35,850 bases of DNA, from the IMG/VR virus record IMGVR_UViG_3300032177_000038, positions 1-35,850 of that record; one strand, given 5' to 3'. The notes below the pieces were generated by a model, which saw only the letters and a program-made list of their open reading frames with translations, did not search any database and was not told the DNA's origin. Shown one piece after another: positions 6,220 through 11,538 of the stretch. The first letter of the stretch is position 1; every line of letters starts with the position of its first letter. The position numbers were made by a program, and so were the translations under genes. This DNA comes from a virus.

Positions 6220-6330
6220 TCAGCGAATGGGTAGAATGTCGATAATATAGGTCATCCACACCACCACAATTATCGACATTATAATAATGCTTATTATCAA
6301 GCACACACCACGCCCTGGTCCCCGTCCCAT
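6220..6330 (-). CDS. Single-pass small membrane protein, 36 residues
   Basis: MGRGPGRGVCLIISIIIMSI continues IVVVWMTYIIDILPIR: a basic, Gly-rich N-terminus and one long beta-branched hydrophobic helix. AAGGAGG lies 7 nt before ATG 6330, one of the best binding sites in the window. Too short for family assignment. Confidence 0.65.
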   Translation of the reverse strand: MGRGPGRGVCLIISIIIMSIIVVVWMTYIIDILPIR

Positions 6331-6358
6331 CTTGGTGCCTCCTTATGGATGTAATACT

Positions 6359-6751
6359 CTATTTATTGACTAGCGGGAAGTAGAATGTAATGGGGTAATA
6401 ACTAAAAAAGGCATATTCATCCGGAATTACGAACTCAACTCCGTCAATCTGGGCTGAGATAACACGATATACTCCTGGCCCAAAGGATGGCAATACATTT
6501 TTATAAATAGCTGGACATTCGGCACTCCCCTGACCTTGATAAATGAGGGGTATTGTTGCAACTCGACGTGGATATGCTTCTACTTTCTCAATTGTTATTG
6601 CGCCAGTCTCCATTGTTGAATAACATGGATCCCAGATTGTGAATATCCCGTTTTTAACCTCGTAAAAGAAGGGAACCCCCATTACTACTCCCATCAACAT
6701 ACTTGCGATCATTACGATCATGAATAGAAAACCTAATATTTTGCTTTTCAT
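6359..6751 (-). CDS. Secreted or membrane-anchored protein, 130 residues
   Basis: The start ATG 6751 has AAGGAG 4 nt upstream; the frame remains open further but that stretch is the structured element at 6779-6861. Residues 2-26 (MKSKILGFLFMIVMIASMLMGVVMGV) are a signal peptide or membrane anchor. The rest is beta-rich and presumably outside the membrane, with two cysteines (DPCYST and ECPAIY) that could form a disulphide. A phage protein with this layout could be a surface-exposed exclusion lipoprotein-like factor, but there is no lipobox. Unrecognised. Confidence 0.65.
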   Translation of the reverse strand: MKSKILGFLFMIVMIASMLMGVVMGVPFFYEVKNGIFTIWDPCYSTMETGAITIEKVEAYPRRVATIPLIYQGQGSAECPAIYKNVLPSFGPGVYRVISAQIDGVEFVIPDEYAFFSYYPITFYFPLVNK

Positions 6752-6778
6752 TTTTCTCCTTTTTCTCATACAATTGGT

Positions 6779-6861
6779 CTGGGCCTGGTGGGAAACGATC
6801 CCACTGGGAAACGACTTCCGGAAAACGAATCCACGCAACCGCCCAATTGGGTCAGGCCCAG
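6779..6861 (-). other. GC-rich multi-hairpin RNA-like element
   Basis: On the minus strand CTGGGCCTG and CAGGCCCAG (9-bp perfect pair) enclose four hairpins: CCCAATTGGG, then three related ones GGA..TCC, GGAA..TTCC and GTGGGA..TCCCAC, each with TCGT in or beside its loop. It begins 17 nt after the stop of the HicA-like gene and ends 27 nt before the next start codon, so it forms the leader of the secreted-protein gene. There is no U-run. The last hairpin plus closing stem resemble a tRNA T-arm and acceptor, but no anticodon arm or consensus T-loop is present. Confidence 0.5.
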
Positions 6862-6877
6862 ATAAATTTGATTCTGT

Positions 6878-7180
6878 CTAGATCAACAGAGAAAGAACCG
6901 TGTTTACACCATCCAGAACAAGATTATCTGAACCTGTGAAAGCACAGTAGGCTGAATAGACAATAACAAGAAGGCCGGCAATCTTAAATGCCTTCCAGAT
7001 CTTACAGCCAAGGCCACGACCCATCTCACGATCACAGACAGTTTGATGGGAACCATCTGGTAGTTCAACATCGACATGGTCACCTTTACCACGACGAACA
7101 TTGCAACCAGCTTGTTCAGCTACCTTAATAGCTTCCGCCCCATCTTCGAACCAGGTTTTACCAGAATTACCCTTTCCCAT
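6878..7180 (-). CDS. HicA-like dsRNA-binding-fold protein with membrane segment
   Basis: 100 residues from ATG 7180 (GGAGG, 6-nt spacer). Residues 16-68 follow the HicA plan: helix, then AGCNVRRGKGDHVDVELPDG, then TVCDREMGRGLGCKIWKAFK. The G-D-H (His35) takes the place of the catalytic G-S/D-H of HicA mRNA interferases. Unlike HicA it continues into a hydrophobic segment (residues 67-82, IAGLLVIVYSAYCAF) and a second weak one at the C-terminus. No HicB follows. The 62-residue gene just upstream overlaps it by 14 nt. HicA-type RNA cleavage at the membrane is a hypothesis from the fold only. Confidence 0.65.
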   Translation of the reverse strand: MGKGNSGKTWFEDGAEAIKVAEQAGCNVRRGKGDHVDVELPDGSHQTVCDREMGRGLGCKIWKAFKIAGLLVIVYSAYCAFTGSDNLVLDGVNTVLSLLI

Positions 7181-7355
7181 TGAAAGCCTCCATCGTGGAG
7201 ACAATTTCCTCCACAGTTTCAACTTTCACGTTCTTTGTGAAATTCATGTTATTGGCGGCCATGATAAGATCAATAAGCCCGACAAAAAGAATCTTAAGAT
7301 CTTCAGACATATTTTCAACAGAAATTTCAATGGTTGTAACGTTATTATTATTCAT
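7167..7355 (-). CDS. Small protein overlapping the HicA-like gene
   Basis: 62 residues, MNNNNVTTIEISVENMSEDL onward, predicted helical, with VEKMS/LKILFVGLIDLIM as a hydrophobic helix and KVETVEEIVSTMEAFNGKG at the end. ATG 7355 has AAGGAG 8 nt upstream. The 14-nt overlap with the HicA-like gene means they are translated together, an arrangement typical of toxin-antitoxin pairs, but the sequence shows no HicB or DNA-binding motif. Confidence 0.6.
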   Translation of the reverse strand: MNNNNVTTIEISVENMSEDLKILFVGLIDLIMAANNMNFTKNVKVETVEEIVSTMEAFNGKG

Positions 7356-7367
7356 AGTCGATTCTCC

Positions 7368-7451
7368 TTAATCGAATATAAAATCTACAAATATCAATAC
7401 GCATATGCCTAGGATTGCGACACAAGTCCCAACCAATTCTATGGCACGCAT
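7368..7451 (-). CDS. Possible 27-residue membrane peptide
   Basis: MRAIELVGTCVAILGICVLI then FVDFIFD: one hydrophobic helix with acidic end. The stop TAA overlaps the binding site of the next gene and the start overlaps the previous micro-gene by 13 nt. No clear binding site precedes ATG 7451, so expression would need coupling. Low confidence. Confidence 0.4.
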   Translation of the reverse strand: MRAIELVGTCVAILGICVLIFVDFIFD

Positions 7452-7537
7452 CGCAGAAAATACACACCAACGCATAAAGATATTACCATGATAAACATTA
7501 TTACCCATAACATTCCTCGTTTTGCGTCATCGCGCAT
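7439..7537 (-). CDS. Single-pass membrane micro-protein, 32 residues
   Basis: MRDDAKRGMLWVIMFIMVIS then LCVGVYFLRCVP: a charged N-terminus and one membrane helix. ATG 7537 lies 2 codons after an in-frame GTG at 7543; AAGGTGGGTG is centred about 8 nt before the GTG, so either may be used. This gene is first after the terminator at 7573-7608. Confidence 0.5.
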   Translation of the reverse strand: MRDDAKRGMLWVIMFIMVISLCVGVYFLRCVP

Positions 7538-7572
7538 ACTCACTTTACACCCACCTTTTCTACAATGATTTT

Positions 7573-7608
7573 AAAAAAGAATAGGCACCATGTTTCCATG
7601 ATGCCCAT
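7573..7608 (-). terminator. Rho-independent terminator after the 7623-7808 gene
   Basis: Minus strand: ATGGGCATCATG, GAAA loop, CATGGTGCCTAT (12 bp with two G-U pairs), then TCTTTTTT. It lies 15 nt after the stop of the 61-residue gene and has the same loop and ATG/CAT stem top as the terminator at 5371-5406, suggesting common descent. Confidence 0.85.
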
Positions 7609-7622
7609 TCAGCACTAAAGGA

Positions 7623-7808
7623 CTACAATGCAGCTTGCGCTGCTGTGTCCGCGACCTCGACAATCTCACCACCACTCGGAAGGTAGCCAAGTCGGTAGAG
7701 TACATAGCCAACTACTACTGCGCCGGCTACGGCTCCTACTACTACGGCCCCAACCTTTATGGTTGCGATTGTCTTGGGGGTCATCTTCGCAGTCAGTTTT
7801 TCTAACAT
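7623..7808 (-). CDS. Small membrane protein, 61 residues (moron cassette 2)
   Basis: MLEKLTAKMTPKTIATIKVG leads to a Gly/Ala/Val helix (AVVVGAVAGAVVVGYVLYRLGYL) and an acidic, Ala-rich tail. The start ATG 7808 has AAGGAG 6 nt upstream. The frame opens earlier at 7841, but that part is promoter copy 2. The TPKTIATIKVGAVVVGAVAG segment resembles the protein at 5417-5692, so the two are probable paralogues. It stands alone between promoter and terminator. Confidence 0.7.
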   Translation of the reverse strand: MLEKLTAKMTPKTIATIKVGAVVVGAVAGAVVVGYVLYRLGYLPSGGEIVEVADTAAQAAL

Positions 7809-7837
7809 TTTAGTTCTCCTTTTTTCAAATATATGCT

Positions 7838-7866
7838 TCATTATAATCCGTGTTTTTTATACGAGG
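7838..7866 (-). promoter_or_regulatory. Shared promoter element, copy 2
   Basis: Minus strand: CTCG, 16 nt with an A6 run, then TATAAT. It begins 10 nt after the stop of the DUF6353-like gene and its -10 lies about 32 nt before the start of the 61-residue gene. It lacks the TATAGTA dyad half seen in copies 1, 3 and 4. Confidence 0.65.
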
Positions 7867-7875
7867 ACTGATAAA

Positions 7876-8652
7876 TTATCCTCCTTTAAAAAATACCGGT
7901 TTAATTTTATACTCGATCACGATGCACGGAATGCCAGTATCTGTGATTTTAGAAGTGAAATGAATATCGAGCATCCCTTCATCGAATGTCCAACCTATTT
8001 CTTCTCCCCCCTTAATTCTTACTATACCCAACTCGTCGTAGAAAGAATTTAGCGAGAGATACATATCGCCGCCAAGAAGATCGTGATTAAGGTCATTCTG
8101 AGATTTACGGACCTTTTCCATGTCACTCTTGAAATATCTTCCACTCCATGAGTCGTAGAACAGTACTTCTCCTTTTCCAGTAATAATAACTTCATTTTTT
8201 GAAACCGGATTTTGATCAAGATGATCCTGCACAAGGGCATCGTGGATCTTTTCTTCCTTGTTTCGGCCAATAACTTCTATCACCTTTTCCTGGTACTCTC
8301 TCAGGGCGGCCTCAGACACGGTAAATAAGCCTGCTAGAGCCGCGTTACGGCGCATATTGATACTATGGGCCATAATAAAGCATGTAACCGTTCCTAGACC
8401 CACTAATGCGGCTGGGATATAGCACTTCCAGGTAACCTTGACAACATCCAATTTATCTAGGGATATGTCAGTGTTGCCTTTTGGATCTCTTTTTAGCTTC
8501 TCTTCCTCCAAAAGGTACAACGCTTTGGGGGTTGCTCGGACCGCTAATATAACAGTTGTCGCAATCCCCGTAACCCCTAAACCAGTCAATATGGCTGGGG
8601 ATTCCCGCTCAAGACCTCGTAATATGTTTTTAGCAATAGTTGTTGCCGTCAT
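7876..8652 (-). CDS. Two-TM phage membrane protein, DUF6353-like (copy 2)
   Basis: 258 residues from ATG 8652, where AAAGGAG lies 5-7 nt upstream. Membrane helices at about residues 20-38 (AILTGLGVTGIATTVILAV) and 79-97 (IPAALVGLGTVTCFIMAHS), then MRRNAALAGLFTVSEAALREYQEKV, match the protein at 1985-2911 segment by segment. The soluble C-terminal half is beta-rich (GEVLFYDSWSGRYF, EEIGWTFDEGMLDIHF). Function unknown; two diverged paralogues in one phage suggest that they may form a hetero-oligomer or have separate partners. Confidence 0.8.
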   Translation of the reverse strand: MTATTIAKNILRGLERESPAILTGLGVTGIATTVILAVRATPKALYLLEEEKLKRDPKGNTDISLDKLDVVKVTWKCYIPAALVGLGTVTCFIMAHSINMRRNAALAGLFTVSEAALREYQEKVIEVIGRNKEEKIHDALVQDHLDQNPVSKNEVIITGKGEVLFYDSWSGRYFKSDMEKVRKSQNDLNHDLLGGDMYLSLNSFYDELGIVRIKGGEEIGWTFDEGMLDIHFTSKITDTGIPCIVIEYKIKPVFFKGG

Positions 8653-8678
8653 TTCCTCTCCTTTCAAGATTTAAATTA

Positions 8679-8780
8679 TTAGGAATGTGCTCGAAGAAAT
8701 CGGACTAGGATCCAAACAATCCACAAGCCGCCGGTCAGAAAGATCATGGCCACATCGAATAATACACCAACTGTTTTCAT
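8679..8780 (-). CDS. Single-pass membrane micro-protein, 33 residues (cassette 3)
   Basis: MKTVGVLFDVAMIFLTGGLW then IVWILVRFLRAHS: one membrane helix with a positively charged C-terminus. ATG 8780 is preceded by AAAGGAG with a 6-nt spacer. It is the first gene after promoter copy 3 and lies 26 nt upstream of the DUF6353-like gene, with no terminator between, so the two are probably co-transcribed. Confidence 0.65.
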   Translation of the reverse strand: MKTVGVLFDVAMIFLTGGLWIVWILVRFLRAHS

Positions 8781-8856
8781 TTCATTCTCCTTTCAAGAGA
8801 TTTTTGAAAAAAATAGAATGTATGATTTAATAAGATTATAAATCTTAGTCAATTAA

Positions 8857-8895
8857 ATTATAGTATTCTATTATAGCATATGTTTTTTCTGCGAG
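8857..8895 (-). promoter_or_regulatory. Shared promoter element, copy 3
   Basis: Minus strand: CTCG, 16 nt with A6 and CATATG, then an extended TGC-TATAAT followed by AGAATACTATA. It lies immediately downstream of the terminator at 8897-8936. The leader to the start at 8780 is about 90 nt and includes a 6-bp hairpin AAGATT-TAT-AATCTT (8833-8847). Confidence 0.7.
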
Positions 8896-8896
8896 G

Positions 8897-8936
8897 AGAA
8901 AAAAGAAAAAGAGAAGCCTATGCAGCTTCCCTCTTT
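8897..8936 (-). terminator. Rho-independent terminator after the 8941-9219 gene
   Basis: Minus strand: AGGGAAGC, loop TGCATAG, GCTTCTCT, followed by TTTTTCTTTTTT. The stem starts within 10 nt of the stop codon of the 92-residue gene, and the T-tract abuts promoter copy 3. Confidence 0.8.
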
Positions 8937-8940
8937 AAAA

Positions 8941-9219
8941 TTATCTCCAAATCCTCTTTCCCGTGTCGAAAATTCGCCCATCATATGTGCGTTCACACAC
9001 AGCATACGACTTTTCGCCCTTGTGCAATAGTCCTTCGCCTTTCTTCTTCACATCCCGCAATAACGCCTCAGTTTTCACTTTTCCCGTCTTTGTCAGGGTT
9101 ACAATTCCCTGAACAATTTCGGGCGTGTACAACATGATAGCCGCCATCGCGAAAGTGACAAAGAGCAGCCCAGCAATCGCCTTCGGACTCCCAGTATTCG
9201 TGTAACTTTGTGTTCTCAT
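8941..9219 (-). CDS. Small membrane protein, 92 residues (moron cassette 4)
   Basis: One membrane helix at about residues 13-35 (AIAGLLFVTFAMAAIMLYTPEI) is followed by a basic cytoplasmic-type tail with Lys-rich VKKKGEGLLHKGEKSY and an Arg-ended YDGRIFDTGKRIWR. ATG 9219 has AAAGGAG 8 nt upstream. It lies alone between promoter copy 4 and its terminator at 8897-8936. No family recognised. Confidence 0.7.
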   Translation of the reverse strand: MRTQSYTNTGSPKAIAGLLFVTFAMAAIMLYTPEIVQGIVTLTKTGKVKTEALLRDVKKKGEGLLHKGEKSYAVCERTYDGRIFDTGKRIWR

Positions 9220-9237
9220 TTTCGTTTCTCCTTTAGA

Positions 9238-9280
9238 AATTTTTATAGTATTCTACTATAGCATGTGTTTTTTATACGAG
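9238..9280 (-). promoter_or_regulatory. Shared promoter element, copy 4, with perfect operator-like dyad
   Basis: Minus strand: CTCG, 16 nt with an A6 run and ACATGC, then TATAGT. The -10 overlaps a perfect inverted repeat TATAGTA-TTC-TACTATA (9244-9260), which could be a repressor site. The element begins immediately after the stop codon of the GMP reductase gene. Confidence 0.7.
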
Positions 9281-9281
9281 G

Positions 9282-10175
9282 TTATTTCTCTATCTCATAA
9301 TTTCCATTTAATTCTTTTAAATTTTTTACTCCCGTGTAATAGCAAGTTGTTTCTAAGGCATCTTTAATTTCAGTAAGTAACGCATAAATAGTTCTATTTA
9401 CTTCCACAATCTCCGATTTCCCTTCTATGAAAAATTCTGTTTTACCATTACGTCGTAAAGCGGCAGAACTTGCCATACCACTATATATTCCATCATTTTC
9501 TGCCTCATAGGTTCCTGCAACCATTCGGCCCAGCATTACATAATCTGCTCCCAAGGCAAAACCCTTTGCTATATCGCCCGTGTTACGGAATCCACCATCG
9601 GCAATGATTTTAATATCATTTCCATATTCTTTCTTTATCTCAGGAATAGCCAAATAACTAGGTTTTCCAACTCCTGTTACCGTCCTAGTCAAACAGACAC
9701 TTCCTGAACCTATTCCTACACGAATATAATTTATTCCATATTCTAAATAACGACCAGCAGCTTCTACAGTGCAAATATTACCACTGATTACATCCCATCC
9801 CATAGTTTTTAAATCTCTGCAAAATTCAAGATTGCGTTTAGTGTCCCCATGAGCAACATCTAAACAAGCAACTTTATAATTCTTAAGATTTAAAATATCT
9901 TCCAATTCTGCTAGTTGCATTGACGGCGATACGGCTATTCCGCCATATCTTGTAGCGTCTTTCAAAGTTATATAGTCGCAATATCTATGATGTATGCCAA
10001 GGCAACCAAAAATTCTCATAGATTTTAGCATGATTATTTTTGATACCGTATCCATTGGAGATGAAATAATCGGCAATTTCAAAGTCATATCAAAAAAATT
10101 GGTTGTTAAATTGATTTCTTTATGCCCAATTTCAGAATATTGAGGAACAATATAAACTTTATCATACTCTCCCAT
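9282..10175 (-). CDS. guaC: GMP reductase
   Basis: 297 residues, a compact IMPDH/GMPR-family barrel without CBS domains. It converts GMP to IMP and ammonia with NADPH. The N-terminus has LPIISSPMDTV. The catalytic loop VGIGSGSVCLTRTVTGVG places the nucleophile at Cys161 with Thr163. ADGGFRNTGDIAKGFALGAD and MLGRMVAGT bind phosphate and the nucleotide. GMP reductase rather than IMP dehydrogenase is supported by YSGMASSAALRR (GMPR: YGMSSxxAM) and the end TTCYYTGVKNLKEL, and by the lack of an Arg-Tyr flap. It is about 30-50 residues shorter than cellular GuaC. ATG 10175 has AAAGGA 8 nt upstream. Moving guanine toward adenine nucleotides would suit an AT-rich phage genome (inference). Confidence 0.88.
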   Translation of the reverse strand: MGEYDKVYIVPQYSEIGHKEINLTTNFFDMTLKLPIISSPMDTVSKIIMLKSMRIFGCLGIHHRYCDYITLKDATRYGGIAVSPSMQLAELEDILNLKNYKVACLDVAHGDTKRNLEFCRDLKTMGWDVISGNICTVEAAGRYLEYGINYIRVGIGSGSVCLTRTVTGVGKPSYLAIPEIKKEYGNDIKIIADGGFRNTGDIAKGFALGADYVMLGRMVAGTYEAENDGIYSGMASSAALRRNGKTEFFIEGKSEIVEVNRTIYALLTEIKDALETTCYYTGVKNLKELNGNYEIEK

Positions 10176-10227
10176 ATTACATTTCCTTTCATTTTTCCAA
10201 AAGGTCCCCCGGGGTATTTTTTAGAGA

Positions 10228-10257
10228 AAAAAGAGGAGTCCATGTTCGGACTCCCCC
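10228..10257 (-). terminator. Rho-independent terminator after the 10272-10541 gene
   Basis: Minus strand: GGAGTCC, loop GAACAT, GGACTCC, then TCTTTTTT; the plus strand also ends in a T-run, so it may act in both directions. It separates the small membrane gene from the GMP reductase gene. A CCCCGGGG palindrome lies just beyond, at 10207-10214. Confidence 0.85.
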
Positions 10258-10271
10258 TTTTTAAAAACTCT

Positions 10272-10541
10272 CTATAATCGACCCCTTGCGATAAATCCTA
10301 ACGCTTTAGAAGCGATAGGATGGAGCTGCTCATAATTGAGTATGAGCAGAATTCCTGCGATGTTGGCCGCAACTAGAAGAATCGTATCATATTCCACAAT
10401 CCGAGAAGGTTTCTTACTTCTCGCATCACACAATATGATTAGATTATCCACCGCTTTGCCATACTCTTCCGAATCCGGCTTATGCTCTCCCATGAATTTC
10501 AGCAAATCATCTATCGTTTTATCGATCGGATTTTTATGCAT
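10272..10541 (-). CDS. Small conserved phage membrane protein, 89 residues (cassette 5)
   Basis: Begins MHKNPIDKTIDDLLKFMGEH, continues with PDSEEYGKAVDNLIILCDAR and ends in one membrane segment (TILLVAANIAGILLILNYEQ) and IASKALGFIARGRL. I recognise this pattern (PDSEEY..VDNL..L, then LLVxANIxGILxILxYE, then SKALGF) from phages of Gram-positive hosts; function unknown. ATG 10541 has AAAGGAG 6 nt upstream. It is bracketed by promoter copy 5 and its own terminator. Confidence 0.8.
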   Translation of the reverse strand: MHKNPIDKTIDDLLKFMGEHKPDSEEYGKAVDNLIILCDARSKKPSRIVEYDTILLVAANIAGILLILNYEQLHPIASKALGFIARGRL

Positions 10542-10565
10542 TAGTTCTCCTTTCAAGAGTTTTCT

Positions 10566-10593
10566 TCATTACAACCCATGTTATTACTGCGAG
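10566..10593 (-). promoter_or_regulatory. Shared promoter element, copy 5 (diverged)
   Basis: Minus strand: CTCG, 16 nt including AACATGGG, then TGTAAT. The A-run is shorter and the -10 has one change, but the CTCG to -10 spacing is again exactly 16 nt. It lies between the holin gene and the 89-residue membrane gene. Confidence 0.55.
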
Positions 10594-10614
10594 AAAGGGA
10601 AATACACTCTAAAA

Positions 10615-11082
10615 TTAAGCCGGAATTTCTTGGGTAGCCTTTTTATATTGATTCGTACTAATACCAAGAAATATCCCTAAGAACGTAGTTACCAATGCAA
10701 TAGTACCCACAATCTGCTCAGAATATGGCAAACCCCAAATCGCTGCCATTGCAAAATATAACGTGCCAAGGGCGGGAAGTACTATCTGGGCAATCCAGTA
10801 GAAAATATCATAAGCACTACTAGTCATAGTAAAAATAGTTTTTGATTGAATGAGTTGGATTCTAGGCATAGCACCTTGACTAACCATTTTCTTATTATAC
10901 TGGATAGTACTAATTCCTAAGAGAGCACCAAGAAAAGCATCAACTGCTAAAATAGTACCCACAATCTGCTCAGAATATGGCAAACCCCAAATCGCTGCTA
11001 AACCAAAATACAGACTAGCTGCTGACGGAAGTAGATATTGAGCCGTGAATTTAAAAACATTATAAAGTTTATCTGGTAACAT
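10615..11082 (-). CDS. Tandemly duplicated r1t-type holin
   Basis: 155 residues made of two copies of a roughly 75-residue r1t holin module. Copy 1: residues 8-65 (FKFTAQYLLPSAASLYFGLAAIWGLPYSEQIVGTI..GALLGISTIQY). Copy 2: residues 92-149 (YWIAQIVLPALGTLYFAMAAIWGLPYSEQIVGTI..GIFLGISTNQY). Each has two membrane helices, four in all. Canonical r1t holins have one module. Holins form the membrane lesion that times lysis. A 48-bp exact repeat links the two halves. ATG 11082 has AAGGAG with an 8-nt spacer. No endolysin follows. Confidence 0.85.
   Translation of the reverse strand: MLPDKLYNVFKFTAQYLLPSAASLYFGLAAIWGLPYSEQIVGTILAVDAFLGALLGISTIQYNKKMVSQGAMPRIQLIQSKTIFTMTSSAYDIFYWIAQIVLPALGTLYFAMAAIWGLPYSEQIVGTIALVTTFLGIFLGISTNQYKKATQEIPA
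10699..10746 (-). repeat. 48-bp exact direct repeat in the holin gene, copy B
   Basis: These 48 bases are identical to 10951-10998, 252 bp away (84 codons, in frame). They encode the AIWGLPYSEQIVGTI core of the second holin module. Identity this high beside diverged flanks suggests recent duplication or gene conversion of the pore segment. Confidence 0.9.
10951..10998 (-). repeat. 48-bp exact direct repeat in the holin gene, copy A
   Basis: Partner of the repeat at 10699-10746, encoding the same segment in the first holin module. Confidence 0.9.
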
Positions 11083-11100
11083 AATTATTCTCCTTATTCC

Positions 11101-11538
11101 TTATACGTTAGTATCTTTTTGATCATCTTCAGGAAATTTAAATACAGGAATTGCTCCAAGATTTTCAATTTGACCAATTAATTGTTGTATACCTCGCTCT
11201 AGAATACGAATTCTACGTCCTTGATGTTCTAGCCTTAAATCCGTCATCTCCTGACGTTCAATCCATTCTTTTTCTATATGAGTCCAATTAACCTCCGATT
11301 TTGTTAACTTAGCTTCTAGCTTATCAAATCGATTTTGAAGATCTTCCACAATTCTTTCATAGGCAGTCGCTATTTTGTCAGCAGAAGTTGAGTCTTGCTC
11401 TTTCTGATCATATTTATCTTTAGGTTTTGGCTTTTGTTGTTGAAGTACCGCTAGAAATGCTGGAATTCCTGAAATAATTGCGGGAATAATTATGATGAGA
11501 AAAACTTGTAGAAGAGTGAAATTCCCGAGTTCATCCAT
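11101..11538 (-). CDS. Membrane-anchored coiled-coil protein, probable lysis accessory
   Basis: 145 residues. Residues 7-31 are a membrane helix (TLLQVFLIIIIPAIISGIPAFLAVL), followed by a Gln/Lys-rich linker and, from about 52 to 120, a heptad-like coiled coil (IVEDLQNRFDKLEAKLTKSE, then RLEHQGRRIRILERGIQQLIGQI). The start ATG 11538 overlaps the upstream stop as TAATG. Position beside the holin and the anchor-plus-coiled-coil layout recall XhlA-type hemolysin/lysis accessory proteins, but the sequence itself is not diagnostic. Confidence 0.7.
   Translation of the reverse strand: MDELGNFTLLQVFLIIIIPAIISGIPAFLAVLQQQKPKPKDKYDQKEQDSTSADKIATAYERIVEDLQNRFDKLEAKLTKSEVNWTHIEKEWIERQEMTDLRLEHQGRRIRILERGIQQLIGQIENLGAIPVFKFPEDDQKDTNV

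Noticed and set aside
6779-6861. tRNA gene
   Set aside because: The end pairs like an acceptor stem with an adjacent T-arm-like hairpin, but the T-loop lacks TTC, no 5-bp anticodon stem with 7-nt loop exists, and the middle is two more hairpins.
6878-7355. Classical HicAB toxin-antitoxin pair
   Set aside because: The neighbour lacks HicB features (degraded RNase H fold plus DNA-binding domain), and the HicA-like protein has a membrane segment.
8826-8856. Second sigma-A promoter (TTGACT) in the leader of the 8679-8780 gene
   Set aside because: TTGACT is present but no acceptable -10 lies 16-18 nt downstream. The CTCG-type element just upstream explains the transcript better.
9282-10175. IMP dehydrogenase
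   Set aside because: No CBS domains and no Arg-Tyr flap. The YSGMASS and TTCYYTG segments fit GMP reductase.
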